Counted from the stretch's first letter, positions 1 through 8,532 are shown. The stretch is DNA of 64,000 nt from Arthrobacter sp. SLBN-112 (GCF_030944625.1 NZ_JAUSXY010000001.1:1798001-1862000); one strand, 5' to 3'. The notes: generated by a model not told the origin, from the sequence alone. Translations and numbers: made by a program.

Positions 1-929
1 GTGGCGGTGACCTTGCCGATGTTTGCGGCCGCGAAGGCTTCCGCAATTTCGGTCTCGGCGCCTTCCGGCAAGGGCAGGAGCGGGGTGCGCACGGTGGCGT
101 GCTCAAGGATGCCGCGGTTCACCAGGCCCCACTTCAAGGCGACGGTGCCCTCCATGTGGGAGCCGCGGTGGTAAACGTTCTTGGTCACCGGCAGCAGGCG
201 CTCATGAATTGCGTGGGCACGCTTGTAGTCCTGCGCCTTGCCGGCCTCGATCAGTTCGACGAGCAGTTCGGGGGCGATGTTGCCGTAGCCGACGAGCAGA
301 CCGTCGACGTCGAACATGGTCGGCAGCAGGTACTCGTCATGGCAGGACAGCACCTGCAGCTCGGGGTACGCGGCGCGCAGCGCGGGGATCTCGGTGTACC
401 ACCGGCGCATGTTCCGGACACCGTTCTTCGTCGCAAAGACGCCCTCCTGGCCGGCGATCTCGAGCTGAGTGTCGAGGTCGTAGGTGGCCTTGGTGTTGTC
501 GGGGTACTGGAAGAGAATCAGCGGCAGGCCGGACTCTTCATAGATCTCCTGGTAGCGCGACTGCGGGGCGCCCTTCTGGTATCCGAAGCGCAGCCACCCG
601 TGCGAGGGGTAGACCAGACCAGCTGACGCGCCGGCCTCGACGGCCTTCTTGGCCTCGAGGGCCGCGGTCTTGTTGCCCTCCTTCGTGATACCCGCCACCA
701 CCGGTACACGGCCGTCGGTCGACGCCACGAACGCGCGGATGACGTCCAGCTGCTCCTCTTCAGTAAGGAACGTGCCTTCGCCGGCGTGCCCCAAGACCAC
801 GAGGCTCTTCACGCCCTCAATCGATCCGAGCCACGAACCCAGACGCTGGATCGCAGCGAAGTCGACAGCGCCATCTTCGGTGAACGGGGTGACAGGTGCG
901 GGGCTGAGTCCGCGGAGATCGAGTGTCAT
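1..929 (-). CDS. DHDPS/NAL-family aldolase (partial, 3' end outside window)
   Basis: Class I pyruvate-type aldolase of the dihydrodipicolinate synthase / N-acetylneuraminate lyase family; at least 309 residues are visible and no stop lies in the window. The family's Schiff-base lysine fits K168 (motif FATKNG) and the catalytic tyrosine fits Y142 (FQYPD). A GHAGEG segment at 48-53 corresponds to the usual GTTGE substrate-carboxylate loop, altered here. The ATG at 929 has AAGAAGG eight bases upstream. The gene diverges from a LacI-type regulator across an operator region, so a role in catabolism of a sugar acid or related keto acid is more likely than lysine synthesis. The substrate cannot be told from sequence. 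Confidence 0.88.
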   Translation of the reverse strand, partial: MTLDLRGLSPAPVTPFTEDGAVDFAAIQRLGSWLGSIEGVKSLVVLGHAGEGTFLTEEEQLDVIRAFVASTDGRVPVVAGITKEGNKTAALEAKKAVEAGASAGLVYPSHGWLRFGYQKGAPQSRYQEIYEESGLPLILFQYPDNTKATYDLDTQLEIAGQEGVFATKNGVRNMRRWYTEIPALRAAYPELQVLSCHDEYLLPTMFDVDGLLVGYGNIAPELLVELIEAGKAQDYKRAHAIHERLLPVTKNVYHRGSHMEGTVALKWGLVNRGILEHATVRTPLLPLPEGAETEIAEAFAAANIGKVTA

Positions 930-977
930 TACAGCTACCTTCTTGTCTTCTTTGATGGTCGGTAGTCCCGCTAGTAT

Positions 978-1001
978 GAAAACGTTTGCGGGAACGTTTT
1001 C
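978..1001. promoter_or_regulatory. LacI-family operator palindrome
   Basis: Nine-base arms GAAAACGTT and AACGTTTTC are exact inverted repeats around a 6-base centre. AACGTT cores of this kind are typical LacI/GalR-family operators. The site lies between the aldolase gene and the divergent LacI-type gene, so it is probably autoregulated and shared. Confidence 0.7.
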
Positions 1002-1032
1002 AAGTTTGCACGTGTCGCAGCTCACTGTCAAG

Positions 1033-1049
1033 AGAACGTTTGCAAGTTG
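1033..1049. promoter_or_regulatory. Second, degenerate LacI-type half operator
   Basis: GAGAACGTTTGCAAG repeats the AACGTTTGC half of the upstream palindrome about 53 bases further on, without a good second arm. Two sites at this spacing could allow looping by a tetrameric or paired regulator; this is inference. Confidence 0.4.
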
Positions 1050-1095
1050 GAGGAATAGAGTGTCTGTTACACCCTTGCTGAAGAGGAGAAGCGCG

Positions 1096-2133
1096 ATGGA
1101 ACGGGCCTTACCCGCTGCGATCGTCACCCTGAAGGACGTCGCAGCTGCCAGTGGCGTCAGCATCTCCACGGCCAGCCGTGCCCTGGACGAACGCACCACG
1201 TCCCGTTCAGCGGCCGCAGCACACGTCCGTAAGATCGCCGAGGAGCTCGGCTATCGGCGGAACTCCTTCGCCTCAAGTCTTCGCCGCGGCGAGACCAGGA
1301 CGTTGGGTGTCCTGGTCCCCCGCCTGAGTGACACCGTCATGGCCCTGATGTTCGAGGAACTTGAAAAGGCCGCGTCTTCCCGCGGCTACTTCGCCATGGT
1401 CGCCACCAGCGGCGACGATCCCGACGATGAACGCCGGGCAGCCGAAACACTGCTGGACAGAAACGTCGACGGGTTGATTCTCGCCACGGCACGCCTCGAT
1501 GACGAACTACCCCGGCTGCTGCGCGAGCGCCGGGTAGCGCATGCCCTGGTGCTCCGGACTGACGGCATCAGCCCCTCCGCCCTCGGAGACGACGAAGTGG
1601 GTGGCTACCTCGCCGTACGCCACCTCATCGACCTGGGCCACCGGGACATCGCCGTTGTTACCGGCCCCGCTTTCACATCCACCGGAACCGCGCGCCTCGA
1701 GGGTGCCCGCAGGGCGCTTGGCGAGGCGGGAATCGCACCGCGCGACGAGTGGCTGATAGCCGCCGGTTACGGCATCGAAAACGGATACACGGCCGGCGAG
1801 ACACTTCTCGGGAAGGCCCCGGGCGATCGCCCCACAGCAATCTTCGCCGCCAATGACAACATCGCCATGGGCGTCATGGCGGCAGCGCACCGGCACGGCA
1901 TCGCCATCCCTGAAGATCTCGCCCTGGTCGGATACAACGACATTCCGCTTTCGTCCCGCCTTCCCACGCCCCTGAGTTCCGTACGAGTACCCCTCGCCCA
2001 GATCGCCGCCACGGCGATCGACCTCATCGTCAATCCGGCCGCGGAGCCCCGCATCCGCCGGTCCATGCCCACCCTCATTCCACGACAATCCAGCGGGGCT
2101 CCCGTGAAGTTCGCCGGTACGCCGGGCCGTTAA
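1096..2133 (+). CDS. LacI/GalR-family transcriptional regulator
   Basis: A 345-residue repressor of normal family length. Residues about 10-31 form the LacI helix-turn-helix (TLKDVAAASGVSISTASRAL) with hinge helix near 50-60 (YRRNSFASSLRRG). The rest is a periplasmic-binding-protein-like sugar sensor (VDGLILA, GHRDIAVVTG, FAANDNIAMG, LVGYNDIPLS). The frame is open far upstream, but the ATG at 1096 is preceded by AGGAG at 1084-1088 and puts the HTH at the usual place. It is divergent from the DHDPS-family aldolase and probably represses that gene and itself through the AACGTT palindrome between them. The effector is unknown. Confidence 0.9.
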   Translation: MERALPAAIVTLKDVAAASGVSISTASRALDERTTSRSAAAAHVRKIAEELGYRRNSFASSLRRGETRTLGVLVPRLSDTVMALMFEELEKAASSRGYFAMVATSGDDPDDERRAAETLLDRNVDGLILATARLDDELPRLLRERRVAHALVLRTDGISPSALGDDEVGGYLAVRHLIDLGHRDIAVVTGPAFTSTGTARLEGARRALGEAGIAPRDEWLIAAGYGIENGYTAGETLLGKAPGDRPTAIFAANDNIAMGVMAAAHRHGIAIPEDLALVGYNDIPLSSRLPTPLSSVRVPLAQIAATAIDLIVNPAAEPRIRRSMPTLIPRQSSGAPVKFAGTPGR

Positions 2134-2175
2134 GGACCCGCGGACCGCGCTGCACGCTGAACGTGGAGTGGCGCC

Positions 2176-2349
2176 GCCGACGCGCAAATTCCGTGCCGAC
2201 CCGCAGATTCCCTGGCGCGCCCTGGTCGCCGCGCGCCCACGCTGGTGCTGGCGACGCACCTATTCAATTCCGCGGCGCAGATTCCTTGGCGCGCCAGATA
2301 TTTGGGGTGCGAATGGGAGCGCCTGCGTCGAAAGTGGATTTGCGCGTCG
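2176..2349. repeat. Dispersed intergenic repeat, copy A
   Basis: Units of the form GCGCARATTCCNTGGCGCGC occur near 2180, 2198 and 2274. The segment 2251-2349 aligns end to end over 99 bases with 63194-63292 (roughly 70% identical by eye), including GCGACGC at one end, ATATTTG in the middle and GCGCGTCG at the other end. The palindrome GGCGCGCC is part of the unit. It has no coding signal and behaves as a dispersed element of unknown type. Confidence 0.6.
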
Positions 2350-2480
2350 AGAACCGCGAGCAGCGCACGACGGCGGCCCCGCACCTCACGCGGTCAGTGC
2401 CCCGACGGCGGGCCCCGACCTGGGCGGGCAGCGCACGACGACGGCCCACACTTTGTGCGAAAGGTGATGGGGCGTCCCCG

Positions 2481-2571
2481 AAAGGGCTGTCGAAGGTGAG
2501 CGGGCGTTGCAGAAAAAGGTGCAAAAGCTGAGCGGGCGTCGGGGGAAAGGCTGTCGAAGGTGAGCGGGCGT
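2481..2571. repeat. Tandem repeat pair with GCTGTCGAAGGTGAGCGGGC core
   Basis: The stretch 2481-2507 recurs at 2546-2571 with one base missing (AAAGGGCTGTCGAAGG versus AAAGGCTGTCGAAGG). A shorter unit, AGCTGAGCGGGCGTC, lies between them. The units sit directly upstream of the paa promoter. Confidence 0.65.
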
Positions 2572-2592
2572 CGGAGGGGGAGGGGTGCACGC

Positions 2593-2622
2593 TTGACGAG
2601 TTCCGCCGCGCCCGCATATCCT
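2593..2622 (+). promoter_or_regulatory. Probable sigma-70-type promoter of the paa operon
   Basis: TTGACG at 2593-2598 and TATCCT at 2617-2622 are separated by 18 bases. They lie 60-90 bases upstream of the paaA start. No other good promoter-like pair was seen in the spacer. Confidence 0.5.
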
Positions 2623-2623
2623 G

Positions 2624-2640
2624 AACGAACGGTCGGTAAA
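2624..2640. promoter_or_regulatory. Candidate TetR/PaaR-type operator
   Basis: GAACGAACGGTCGGTAA just downstream of the -10 box contains an imperfect dyad; on the other strand it reads ACCGACCGTTCG, similar in style to the ACCGACC-type sites bound by TetR-family PaaR repressors. Its place over the transcription start suits repression relieved by phenylacetyl-CoA. No paaR gene is in the window, so this is inference. Confidence 0.4.
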
Positions 2641-2681
2641 TAATTCCGGACGTCCCAGTAGGTCTTTGCATAGGAGCAACC

Positions 2682-3677
2682 ATGGCAGCGCAGAACTTGC
2701 AGTCAGTGCCGGCTGAGCTAACCCAAGAAGCGGACGCCGCGGGGGAGGCCCACTTCGACCGCATCATCGCCGAGGACTCCCGGATCGAGCCCCGCGACTG
2801 GATGCCGGCCGCGTACCGCAAGACCCTCCTGCGCCAGATCTCCCAGCACGCCCACTCCGAGATCATCGGCATGCAGCCGGAGGCCAACTGGATCTCCCGC
2901 GCCCCCAGCCTGAAGCGCAAGGCAATCCTCATGGCCAAGGTCCAGGACGAGGCCGGCCACGGGCTCTACCTCTACAGCGCCGCCGAGACCCTGGGCCAAA
3001 ACCGGGACAAGATGATGGACGACCTCATCGCCGGCAAGGCCCGCTACTCCAGCATCTTCAACTACCCGGCGCTGACCTGGGCGGACATGGGCGCCATCGG
3101 CTGGCTGGTGGACGGCGCAGCCATCTGCAACCAGGTCCCGCTCTGCCGCGCCTCGTACGGCCCCTACGGCCGCGCCATGGTCCGCATCTGCAAGGAAGAG
3201 TCCTTCCACCAGCGCCAGGGTTTCGAGATCCTCCTTGAACTCTCCAACGGCACGCCTGCGCAGAAGCAGATGGCCCAGGACGCCGTGAACCGCTGGTACG
3301 CCCCCGCCCTGATGATGTTCGGCCCGCCGGACGACGATTCCCCCAACTCCAAGCAGTCCATGGCCTGGAACATCAAGCGCTTCAGCAATGACGAGCTCCG
3401 CAGCCGCTTCGTGGGCATGATGGTGGAGCAGGTCCGGGTCCTGGGCCTCACCCTCCCCGATGACCAGGTCCGCTTCAACGAGGACACCAAGAAGTGGGAG
3501 CACGGCCCCCTGGACTGGCACGAGTTCCAGGAAGTCCTGGCCGGCCGCGGTCCTTGCAACGCCCAGCGTCTCGAGCGCCGGAGGGCAGCGCACGACGACG
3601 GCGCCTGGGTCCGAGAGGCAGCGGCGGCTTACGCAGCAAAACAGTCAGCAAAGCAGCAGAAGGAATACGCAGCATGA
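2682..3677 (+). CDS. paaA: Phenylacetyl-CoA 1,2-epoxidase subunit PaaA
   Basis: Catalytic alpha subunit of the diiron monooxygenase that epoxidises the ring of phenylacetyl-CoA, the committing step of aerobic phenylacetate breakdown. The 331-residue length is normal. Diiron ligand motifs are visible: E60 in HAHSEIIG, D89-E90-x-x-H93 (KVQDEAGH) and E173-x-x-H176 ([10 protein letters not shown]). The ATG at 2682 has AGGAG at 2672-2676. It is the first gene of paaABCDE and its TGA overlaps the paaB start (ATGA), so the two are translationally coupled. Soluble, cytosolic. Confidence 0.97.
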   Translation: MAAQNLQSVPAELTQEADAAGEAHFDRIIAEDSRIEPRDWMPAAYRKTLLRQISQHAHSEIIGMQPEANWISRAPSLKRKAILMAKVQDEAGHGLYLYSAAETLGQNRDKMMDDLIAGKARYSSIFNYPALTWADMGAIGWLVDGAAICNQVPLCRASYGPYGRAMVRICKEESFHQRQGFEILLELSNGTPAQKQMAQDAVNRWYAPALMMFGPPDDDSPNSKQSMAWNIKRFSNDELRSRFVGMMVEQVRVLGLTLPDDQVRFNEDTKKWEHGPLDWHEFQEVLAGRGPCNAQRLERRRAAHDDGAWVREAAAAYAAKQSAKQQKEYAA

Positions 3678-4054
3678 GCCCCCACGGAAACCCGGACGCC
3701 CCCGCCAGCGCCGCCACTGAAATCAACCGCGAAGCCCCGAAAGCCTCGTCGGCCCCGGCCGAAACCCACGACCGCGGAGCCTGGGGCCTCTGGGAGGTCT
3801 TCGTCCGGTCCAGCCGCGGCCTGAGCCACGTGCATGCCGGGTCCCTGCACGCGCCGGACGCCGCCATGGCCCTCCGGAACGCCCGCGACCTCTACACCCG
3901 CCGGAACGAGGGCGTCTCCATCTGGGTGGTCCCGGCCGACGCCATCGCGGCCAGCGACCCCGATTCCAAGGGCTCCTTCTTCGAGTCCCCGCAGGGCAAG
4001 GACTACCGGCACGCCACGTATTACACCAAGAGCGAAGGGGTGAAGCACCTGTGA
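3674..4054 (+). CDS. paaB: Phenylacetyl-CoA 1,2-epoxidase subunit PaaB
   Basis: Small structural subunit of the epoxidase, 126 residues. The family core begins at [20 protein letters not shown] and runs through [15 protein letters not shown] to the C-terminal [12 protein letters not shown] roughly 35-residue Pro/Ala-rich N-terminal extension precedes the core. The ATG at 3674 overlaps the paaA stop, and the stop overlaps the GTG start of paaC. Reading further upstream in this frame would only shadow paaA. Confidence 0.95.
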   Translation: MSPHGNPDAPASAATEINREAPKASSAPAETHDRGAWGLWEVFVRSSRGLSHVHAGSLHAPDAAMALRNARDLYTRRNEGVSIWVVPADAIAASDPDSKGSFFESPQGKDYRHATYYTKSEGVKHL

Positions 4055-4974
4055 GCACCCCCGAAACCAAGGCAGAAACCACAGGCCACGGCGAAATCTC
4101 CACCGGCGTCGCAGGCGGCGACTCCAACGCATCTGCTACACGCATCACCCCCGGCAACGCCCTCCGCCCGGAGGACATCGCCCTCGAGGTCAAAACCGGC
4201 CTGGTGAAGCCGACAGAAGACACCGCCGAATACGCCCTGCGCCTCGGCGACGACGCCCTGATCCTCGCCCAGCGCCTGGGCCACTGGATCTCGCGTGCAC
4301 CGGAGCTGGAGGAGGACATCGCCCTGGGCAACATCGCCCTGGACCAGCTGGGCCACGCCCGCAGCTTCCTCACCTACGCCGGCGCCGGCATGCCCAAGGA
4401 GGACGGCACGGCCACATCAGAGGATGAGCTGGCCTACTTCCGCCGCGAGCACGAGTTCCGTTCCGTCCAGCTGTTCGAACAGCCCAACGGGGACTTCGCG
4501 GCCACCATCGCCCGCCAGTTCGTGGTGAGCTACTACCAGTACGAGCTCTACCGCCGCCTCACCGAATCCACGGACGCCACCCTGGCAGCCGTCGCCGCCA
4601 AGGCCGTGAAGGAAGTGGATTACCACCGCGACCACAGCAGCCAGTGGGTCCTGCGCCTGGCCGGCGGCACCGAGGAGTCCCGCACACGCATGATCCATGG
4701 CCTGCGGCTCATGTGGCCGTACGTCAACGAACTGTTCCAGGATGATGACCTGACGCAGCGGCTCGCCCAGGCGGGTGCCGCCGTCGCGCCTTCCAGCCTG
4801 AGGGAAGACTTTGACCGCCTGACCACCGCCGTCCTCACCGAAGCCGAGCTGGAGGTCCCGGACGTGCCCGCAGCGCCGGGCGGCGGCCGGTACGGCAAGC
4901 ATTCGGAGCACCTGGGCTACCTCCTCGCGGAGATGCAGGTCCTGGCCCGCGAGCATCCCGGCGCGAGCTGGTGA
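4051..4974 (+). CDS. paaC: Phenylacetyl-CoA 1,2-epoxidase subunit PaaC
   Basis: Structural ferritin-like partner of PaaA in the epoxidase core, 307 residues. The first 45 residues are a Thr/Asp-rich extension. The family core starts about residue 55 (AEYALRLGDDALILAQRLGH, then WISRAPELEEDIALGNIALD) and contains RQFVVSYYQYELY and VKEVDYHRDHSSQWVLRLAGG. The GTG at 4051 overlaps the paaB TGA, and the TGA overlaps the paaD GTG. Coupled starts of this kind fit fixed subunit stoichiometry. Confidence 0.95.
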   Translation: MSTPETKAETTGHGEISTGVAGGDSNASATRITPGNALRPEDIALEVKTGLVKPTEDTAEYALRLGDDALILAQRLGHWISRAPELEEDIALGNIALDQLGHARSFLTYAGAGMPKEDGTATSEDELAYFRREHEFRSVQLFEQPNGDFAATIARQFVVSYYQYELYRRLTESTDATLAAVAAKAVKEVDYHRDHSSQWVLRLAGGTEESRTRMIHGLRLMWPYVNELFQDDDLTQRLAQAGAAVAPSSLREDFDRLTTAVLTEAELEVPDVPAAPGGGRYGKHSEHLGYLLAEMQVLAREHPGASW

Positions 4975-5504
4975 CAGCCATGTACATCTCGGACTTCGAA
5001 ACCCGCACCCGGACCCCGCAGCAACGCGCGTGGGACATCGCCGCCACGGTGGTGGATCCGGAGATCCCGGTGCTCTCCATCGCGGACCTGGGGATTTTGC
5101 GGAAGGTCGACGTCGGCACAGACGGAAGCGTCACGGTCACCATCACGCCCACGTACTCGGGCTGCCCGGCCATGGACGCCATCCGCGATGACCTCCAGGC
5201 CGTCTTCAAAAAGGAGGGCTACCAGGAAACGAAAGTGGACCTGGTCCTGGCCCCGGCGTGGACCACGGACTGGATGACCGAGGCCGGCAAGCAGAAGCTG
5301 CAGGAGTACGGCATCGCCCCGCCCACCGGGAACTCCAAGGCCGGCGGCCACACCGGTGCAATCAGGCTAAAAATGGCCGTGAAGTGCCCGCAGTGCAACA
5401 GCCTGAACACCAAGGAACTCACCCGCTTCGGTTCCACGTCCTGCAAGGCGCTGTATGTGTGCCAGGACTGCCAGGAACCGTTCGACTACTTCAAAGTCCT
5501 GTAA
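4971..5504 (+). CDS. paaD: PaaD, MIP18/DUF59-family maturation factor of the epoxidase
   Basis: 177 residues. The N-terminal DUF59 domain (DPEIPVLSIADLGI, then PTYSGCPAMDAI with the conserved Cys) resembles Fe-S and diiron assembly factors. The C-terminus carries a zinc ribbon, CPQCNS and CQDCQEPF. PaaD is required for epoxidase activity in other bacteria, most likely in metal-centre assembly. The GTG at 4971 overlaps the paaC stop; an ATG three codons later (4980) is an alternative start. Confidence 0.93.
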   Translation: MTAMYISDFETRTRTPQQRAWDIAATVVDPEIPVLSIADLGILRKVDVGTDGSVTVTITPTYSGCPAMDAIRDDLQAVFKKEGYQETKVDLVLAPAWTTDWMTEAGKQKLQEYGIAPPTGNSKAGGHTGAIRLKMAVKCPQCNSLNTKELTRFGSTSCKALYVCQDCQEPFDYFKVL

Positions 5505-5513
5505 GGAACGCCC

Positions 5514-6740
5514 ATGCCTGTTGTCCGCCAGACCGCCGCCGAAGAGGCTGAGGTGACCGGCCGCCGTCGTCCGTCCTTCCATACCCTCACCGTGCAGGAG
5601 GTGCGCCGGCTGACCGAGGACGCCATCGAGGTCAGCTTCCACGTCCCCGCGGAGCTGGCCGGCAAGTTCGACTACCTGCCCGGCCAGTACGTGGCCCTGC
5701 GCACCACGCTGCCGGATGAGAACGGCGAGCCGAAGGAGATCCGCCGCAGCTACTCCATCTGCGCTGAGCCGCGCAGCTTCGAGGACGGCAGCAGCGAGAT
5801 CCGGGTGGCCGTGAAGAAGGACCTGGGCGGGCTGTTTTCCACGTGGGCCAATGCCGAACTGAAGGCCGGGGACACCCTGGACGTGATGAGCCCCATGGGC
5901 GCGTTCGTGTCCAAGCACGGCCGCGACGGTGTGGCCGTGGAGCAGAATGTCATGAACTCGATGAACCACCCGGAGGAGCTGGCGGGGGAGGCGGGGAACT
6001 TCGTGGCCATTGCCGCCGGGTCCGGCATCACCCCGGTGATCGCGATCGCCCGGACGCTGCTGGCCGCCAACCCGGAGACCCGGTTCGACCTGATCTACGC
6101 CAACAAGGCCGCCATGGACGTGATGTTCCTGGAGGAGCTGGCGGACCTGAAGGACAAGTACCCGCAGCGGCTGGCCATCCACCACGTGCTCTCCCGGGAG
6201 CAGCGGATCGCGCCGCTGTTGAGCGGCCGGATCGATGCGGAGAAGCTGCAGCAGCTGCTGGGCACCGCCCTGCACGCGGACGATGTGGACGAGTGGTTCC
6301 TGTGCGGGCCGTTCGAGCTGGTGCAGCTGTGCCGGGACACCCTGGCCGAGCGCGGGGTGAAGCCGGAGAACGTGCGGTTCGAGCTGTTTACGTCGGGCAA
6401 GCCGGACCGCCCGGAGGGGCAGGCCGGCCGTCCCGTGGTGGTGGACGAGTCCAAGGAGACGTACAAGATCACGTTCAAGCTGGACGGCCTGCAGGGCGAG
6501 GTGGCCAGCCCCACGCACGCCCGCGAGTCGATCCTGAACGCGGCGCTGCGGGTGCGCCCGGACGTGCCGTTCGCGTGCGCCGGGGGAGTGTGCGGCACCT
6601 GCCGGGCCAAGGTGGTCACCGGCAGCGTGACCATGGACGAGAACTACGCGCTGGAGCAGGACGAGCTGGACAAGGGCTACGTCCTCACCTGCCAAAGCCA
6701 CCCCACCAGCAAGGAAGTCACGGTCGACTTCGACGTGTAA
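5514..6740 (+). CDS. paaE: Phenylacetyl-CoA epoxidase reductase PaaE
   Basis: Electron-transfer subunit passing electrons from NAD(P)H through FAD and a plant-type [2Fe-2S] centre to the PaaA diiron site. 408 residues: FAD domain first (RRSYSICAE near 80), pyridine-nucleotide domain (GSGITPVIAIA; WFLCGPFELV), then a C-terminal ferredoxin with C355, C360, C363 (CAGGVCGTC) and C393. Nine bases separate it from paaD. This ends the core paaABCDE set. Confidence 0.96.
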   Translation: MPVVRQTAAEEAEVTGRRRPSFHTLTVQEVRRLTEDAIEVSFHVPAELAGKFDYLPGQYVALRTTLPDENGEPKEIRRSYSICAEPRSFEDGSSEIRVAVKKDLGGLFSTWANAELKAGDTLDVMSPMGAFVSKHGRDGVAVEQNVMNSMNHPEELAGEAGNFVAIAAGSGITPVIAIARTLLAANPETRFDLIYANKAAMDVMFLEELADLKDKYPQRLAIHHVLSREQRIAPLLSGRIDAEKLQQLLGTALHADDVDEWFLCGPFELVQLCRDTLAERGVKPENVRFELFTSGKPDRPEGQAGRPVVVDESKETYKITFKLDGLQGEVASPTHARESILNAALRVRPDVPFACAGGVCGTCRAKVVTGSVTMDENYALEQDELDKGYVLTCQSHPTSKEVTVDFDV

Positions 6741-6765
6741 GTCTTTTCTCAACAAAGGAGTCTGA

Positions 6766-7548
6766 ATGATTTCCCTTTCCATCAGCAACGGCATCGCCGA
6801 GGTTGTCCTGGACGCCCCGCACAAGCTGAACTCACTGGATGAGCAGGCGCTGCGGGATTTAACCCAGGCGTACGACGACGCTGCTGCCGCCGCCTTCCGC
6901 GGTGAGGTGCGGGCGCTGCTGCTAAGGGGAGAGGGCCGGGCCTTTTGCGCGGGCCGGGACATCGCCGGGGTCACCCCGGAGAGCGACGACGCCGCCGCGT
7001 ACCTGGGCGGCCTGGTGGAGCCGTTGCTGAAGAAGATGGCTGCGTTCCCGGCGCCGACGTTCGCTGCGGCCCAGGGTGCCTGCCTGGGCGTGGGGCTGGG
7101 GCTGCTGCTGGCCACGGACGTGGTGTACGTGGCGGAGAACGCCAAGTTCGGCTCGCCGTTCGCCAAGCTGGGCGCCACGCTGGACTCGGGCGGGCACTGG
7201 TACTTCACGGAGCGGCTGGGCATGCACCGGACGCTGGACCTGATCTACACGGCGGACCTGATCTCGGGCGCCGAGGCCGTGACGCAGGGAATGTTCAGCC
7301 GCGCCTTGCCGGCGGCCGAGCTGCTGGATTCCACGCGGGCGATTGTGGAGCGGGTGGCAGCCGGCGCCACGGGTGCGTTCGTTGCGTCGAAGGAGCTGGT
7401 GGCGCACATCCGCGATCAGCGGCTGGGCCTCTGGCAGGCCATGCAGGAGGAGAACGAGGAGCAGGCACGCCTCTGCAAGACCGACGATTACGCAGAGGGA
7501 TTCCGGGCATTCCAGGAGAAACGCGAGCCAAAATTCGGTGGCGATTGA
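6766..7548 (+). CDS. paaG: PaaG-like enoyl-CoA hydratase/isomerase
   Basis: Crotonase-fold enzyme, 260 residues. The oxyanion-hole loops are CAGRD at 61-65 and GACLGVG at 104-110. D140 in LDSGG aligns with the single catalytic acid used by PaaG-type isomerases, and the usual hydratase glutamate pair is not evident, which supports the 1,2-epoxyphenylacetyl-CoA isomerase role over a plain hydratase. It follows paaE by 25 bases with AAAGGAG before the ATG, so it probably belongs to the same transcript. Its TGA lies inside an intergenic TTGAGCCTGTCGAAA repeat. The PaaG assignment is inference from context plus this residue. Confidence 0.75.
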   Translation: MISLSISNGIAEVVLDAPHKLNSLDEQALRDLTQAYDDAAAAAFRGEVRALLLRGEGRAFCAGRDIAGVTPESDDAAAYLGGLVEPLLKKMAAFPAPTFAAAQGACLGVGLGLLLATDVVYVAENAKFGSPFAKLGATLDSGGHWYFTERLGMHRTLDLIYTADLISGAEAVTQGMFSRALPAAELLDSTRAIVERVAAGATGAFVASKELVAHIRDQRLGLWQAMQEENEEQARLCKTDDYAEGFRAFQEKREPKFGGD

Positions 7549-7586
7549 GCCTGTCGAAATCGAGCCTGTCGAGGCCTGTCTCAACC
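7543..7586. repeat. TTGAGCCTGTCGAAA-type interspersed repeat, copy 1
   Basis: Two tandem units, TTGAGCCTGTCGAAAT (7545-7560) and CGAGCCTGTCGAGG (7561-7574), are followed by CTGTCTCAACC, which partly inverts the first unit. The same double unit occurs at 9261-9295. Repeats of this sequence are common between genes in Micrococcaceae and related actinobacteria. The first unit supplies the stop codon of the upstream isomerase. Confidence 0.8.
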
Positions 7587-7641
7587 TGCTCCACGAAACC
7601 ATAATTGTCCGCCGCTCCAACAAATTTGTTAAGGTTCAGCT

Positions 7642-8532
7642 ATGACTATGGGGAGAGCTATCACCAAAGCCGTCATTCCTGCTGCCGGATTGGGAACTCG
7701 ATTCCTGCCCGCCACCAAGGCAATGCCGAAGGAAATGTTGCCCGTTGTAGACCGCCCGGCCATCCAGTACGTCGTCGAGGAAGCGGTGGGTGCCGGCCTT
7801 ACCGATCTTCTGATGATCACGGGCCGCAACAAGCGCGCCCTGGAGGACCACTTTGACCGCGAGCCCGGCCTGGAGGCTGCGCTGGAGGCCAAGGGGGACA
7901 AAGACAAGCTGGGCATGGTGGAGTACGCCTCCAACCTTGGCCCCATCCACTACGTCCGCCAGGGTGAGGCCAAGGGCCTGGGCCACGCTGTGCTCTGCGC
8001 CCAGCAGCACGTGGGAGACGAGCCCTTCGCGGTGCTCCTGGGTGACGACCTCATCGATGAGGCCGAGAACCTGCTGAGCACCATGATGGAGGTGCAGCAG
8101 AAGACCGGCGGTTCGGTCATCGCGCTGATCGAGGTGGATCCGTCGCAGATCAGTGCCTACGGCTGCGCGGACATCTCGGTTGTTGAGGGCGAGGACTATG
8201 TCCGCGTCAACAGCCTGGTGGAGAAGCCGGCCGTCGGCGAGGCACCGTCCAACCTGGCCGTGATTGGCCGCTACGTGCTGCACCACTCGGTGTTCGGAGT
8301 CCTGGAGAACACCGCCCCCGGCCGCGGCAACGAGATCCAGCTGACCGACGCCCTGCAGACCCTCGCAGCGGGCGAGGGCGAAGGCTCCGGTGTGTACGGC
8401 GTGGTCTTCAAGGGCCGCCGCTATGACACCGGCGACAAGCTGAGCTACCTCAAGGCCGTCATCACGCTCGCTTCCGAGCGCGTGGAGTTCGGCGAGGACC
8501 TGAAGACCTGGATGAAGGGCTTCGTCGGGTAG
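7642..8532 (+). CDS. galU: UTP--glucose-1-phosphate uridylyltransferase
   Basis: Makes UDP-glucose from UTP and glucose-1-phosphate; 296 residues, normal length. The nucleotidyltransferase signature AAGLGTRFLPATKAMPKEML covers about 14-33, followed by DRPAIQYVVEEA, GLGHAVLCAQ, LLGDDL and VEKP. The product supplies UDP-glucose for the nearby UDP-glucose dehydrogenase and for glycosyltransferases. It ends in a good intrinsic terminator, so it looks monocistronic. The SD is weak (AAGGTT 12 bases upstream). GTG/ATG choices a few codons downstream cannot be excluded. Confidence 0.95.
   Translation: MTMGRAITKAVIPAAGLGTRFLPATKAMPKEMLPVVDRPAIQYVVEEAVGAGLTDLLMITGRNKRALEDHFDREPGLEAALEAKGDKDKLGMVEYASNLGPIHYVRQGEAKGLGHAVLCAQQHVGDEPFAVLLGDDLIDEAENLLSTMMEVQQKTGGSVIALIEVDPSQISAYGCADISVVEGEDYVRVNSLVEKPAVGEAPSNLAVIGRYVLHHSVFGVLENTAPGRGNEIQLTDALQTLAAGEGEGSGVYGVVFKGRRYDTGDKLSYLKAVITLASERVEFGEDLKTWMKGFVG

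Larger units (their letters stand above)
2134..2592. other. Gene-free repeat-rich spacer
   Basis: No convincing gene. The spacer holds copies of a dispersed GCGCAAATTCC-type repeat (listed separately) and a tandem pair of AAAGGCTGTCGAAGGTGAGCG units. Several frames stay open here on both strands, but their products are Arg/Pro/Gly-rich with no recognisable domain and follow from base composition. Confidence 0.6.

Noticed and set aside
649..1095. Extension of the LacI-type gene to 494 residues
   Set aside because: It overlaps the divergent aldolase gene and its start region, lacks a domain, and the ATG at 1096 has a good ribosome site.
2718..3593. Minus-strand frame of 291 codons across paaA
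   Set aside because: Antisense shadow of a clearly identified gene with high third-position GC.
5367..7223. Minus-strand frame of 618 codons across paaE and paaG
   Set aside because: Antisense shadow; Arg/Gly/His/Val-rich with no domain, while the plus strand carries full enzyme motifs.
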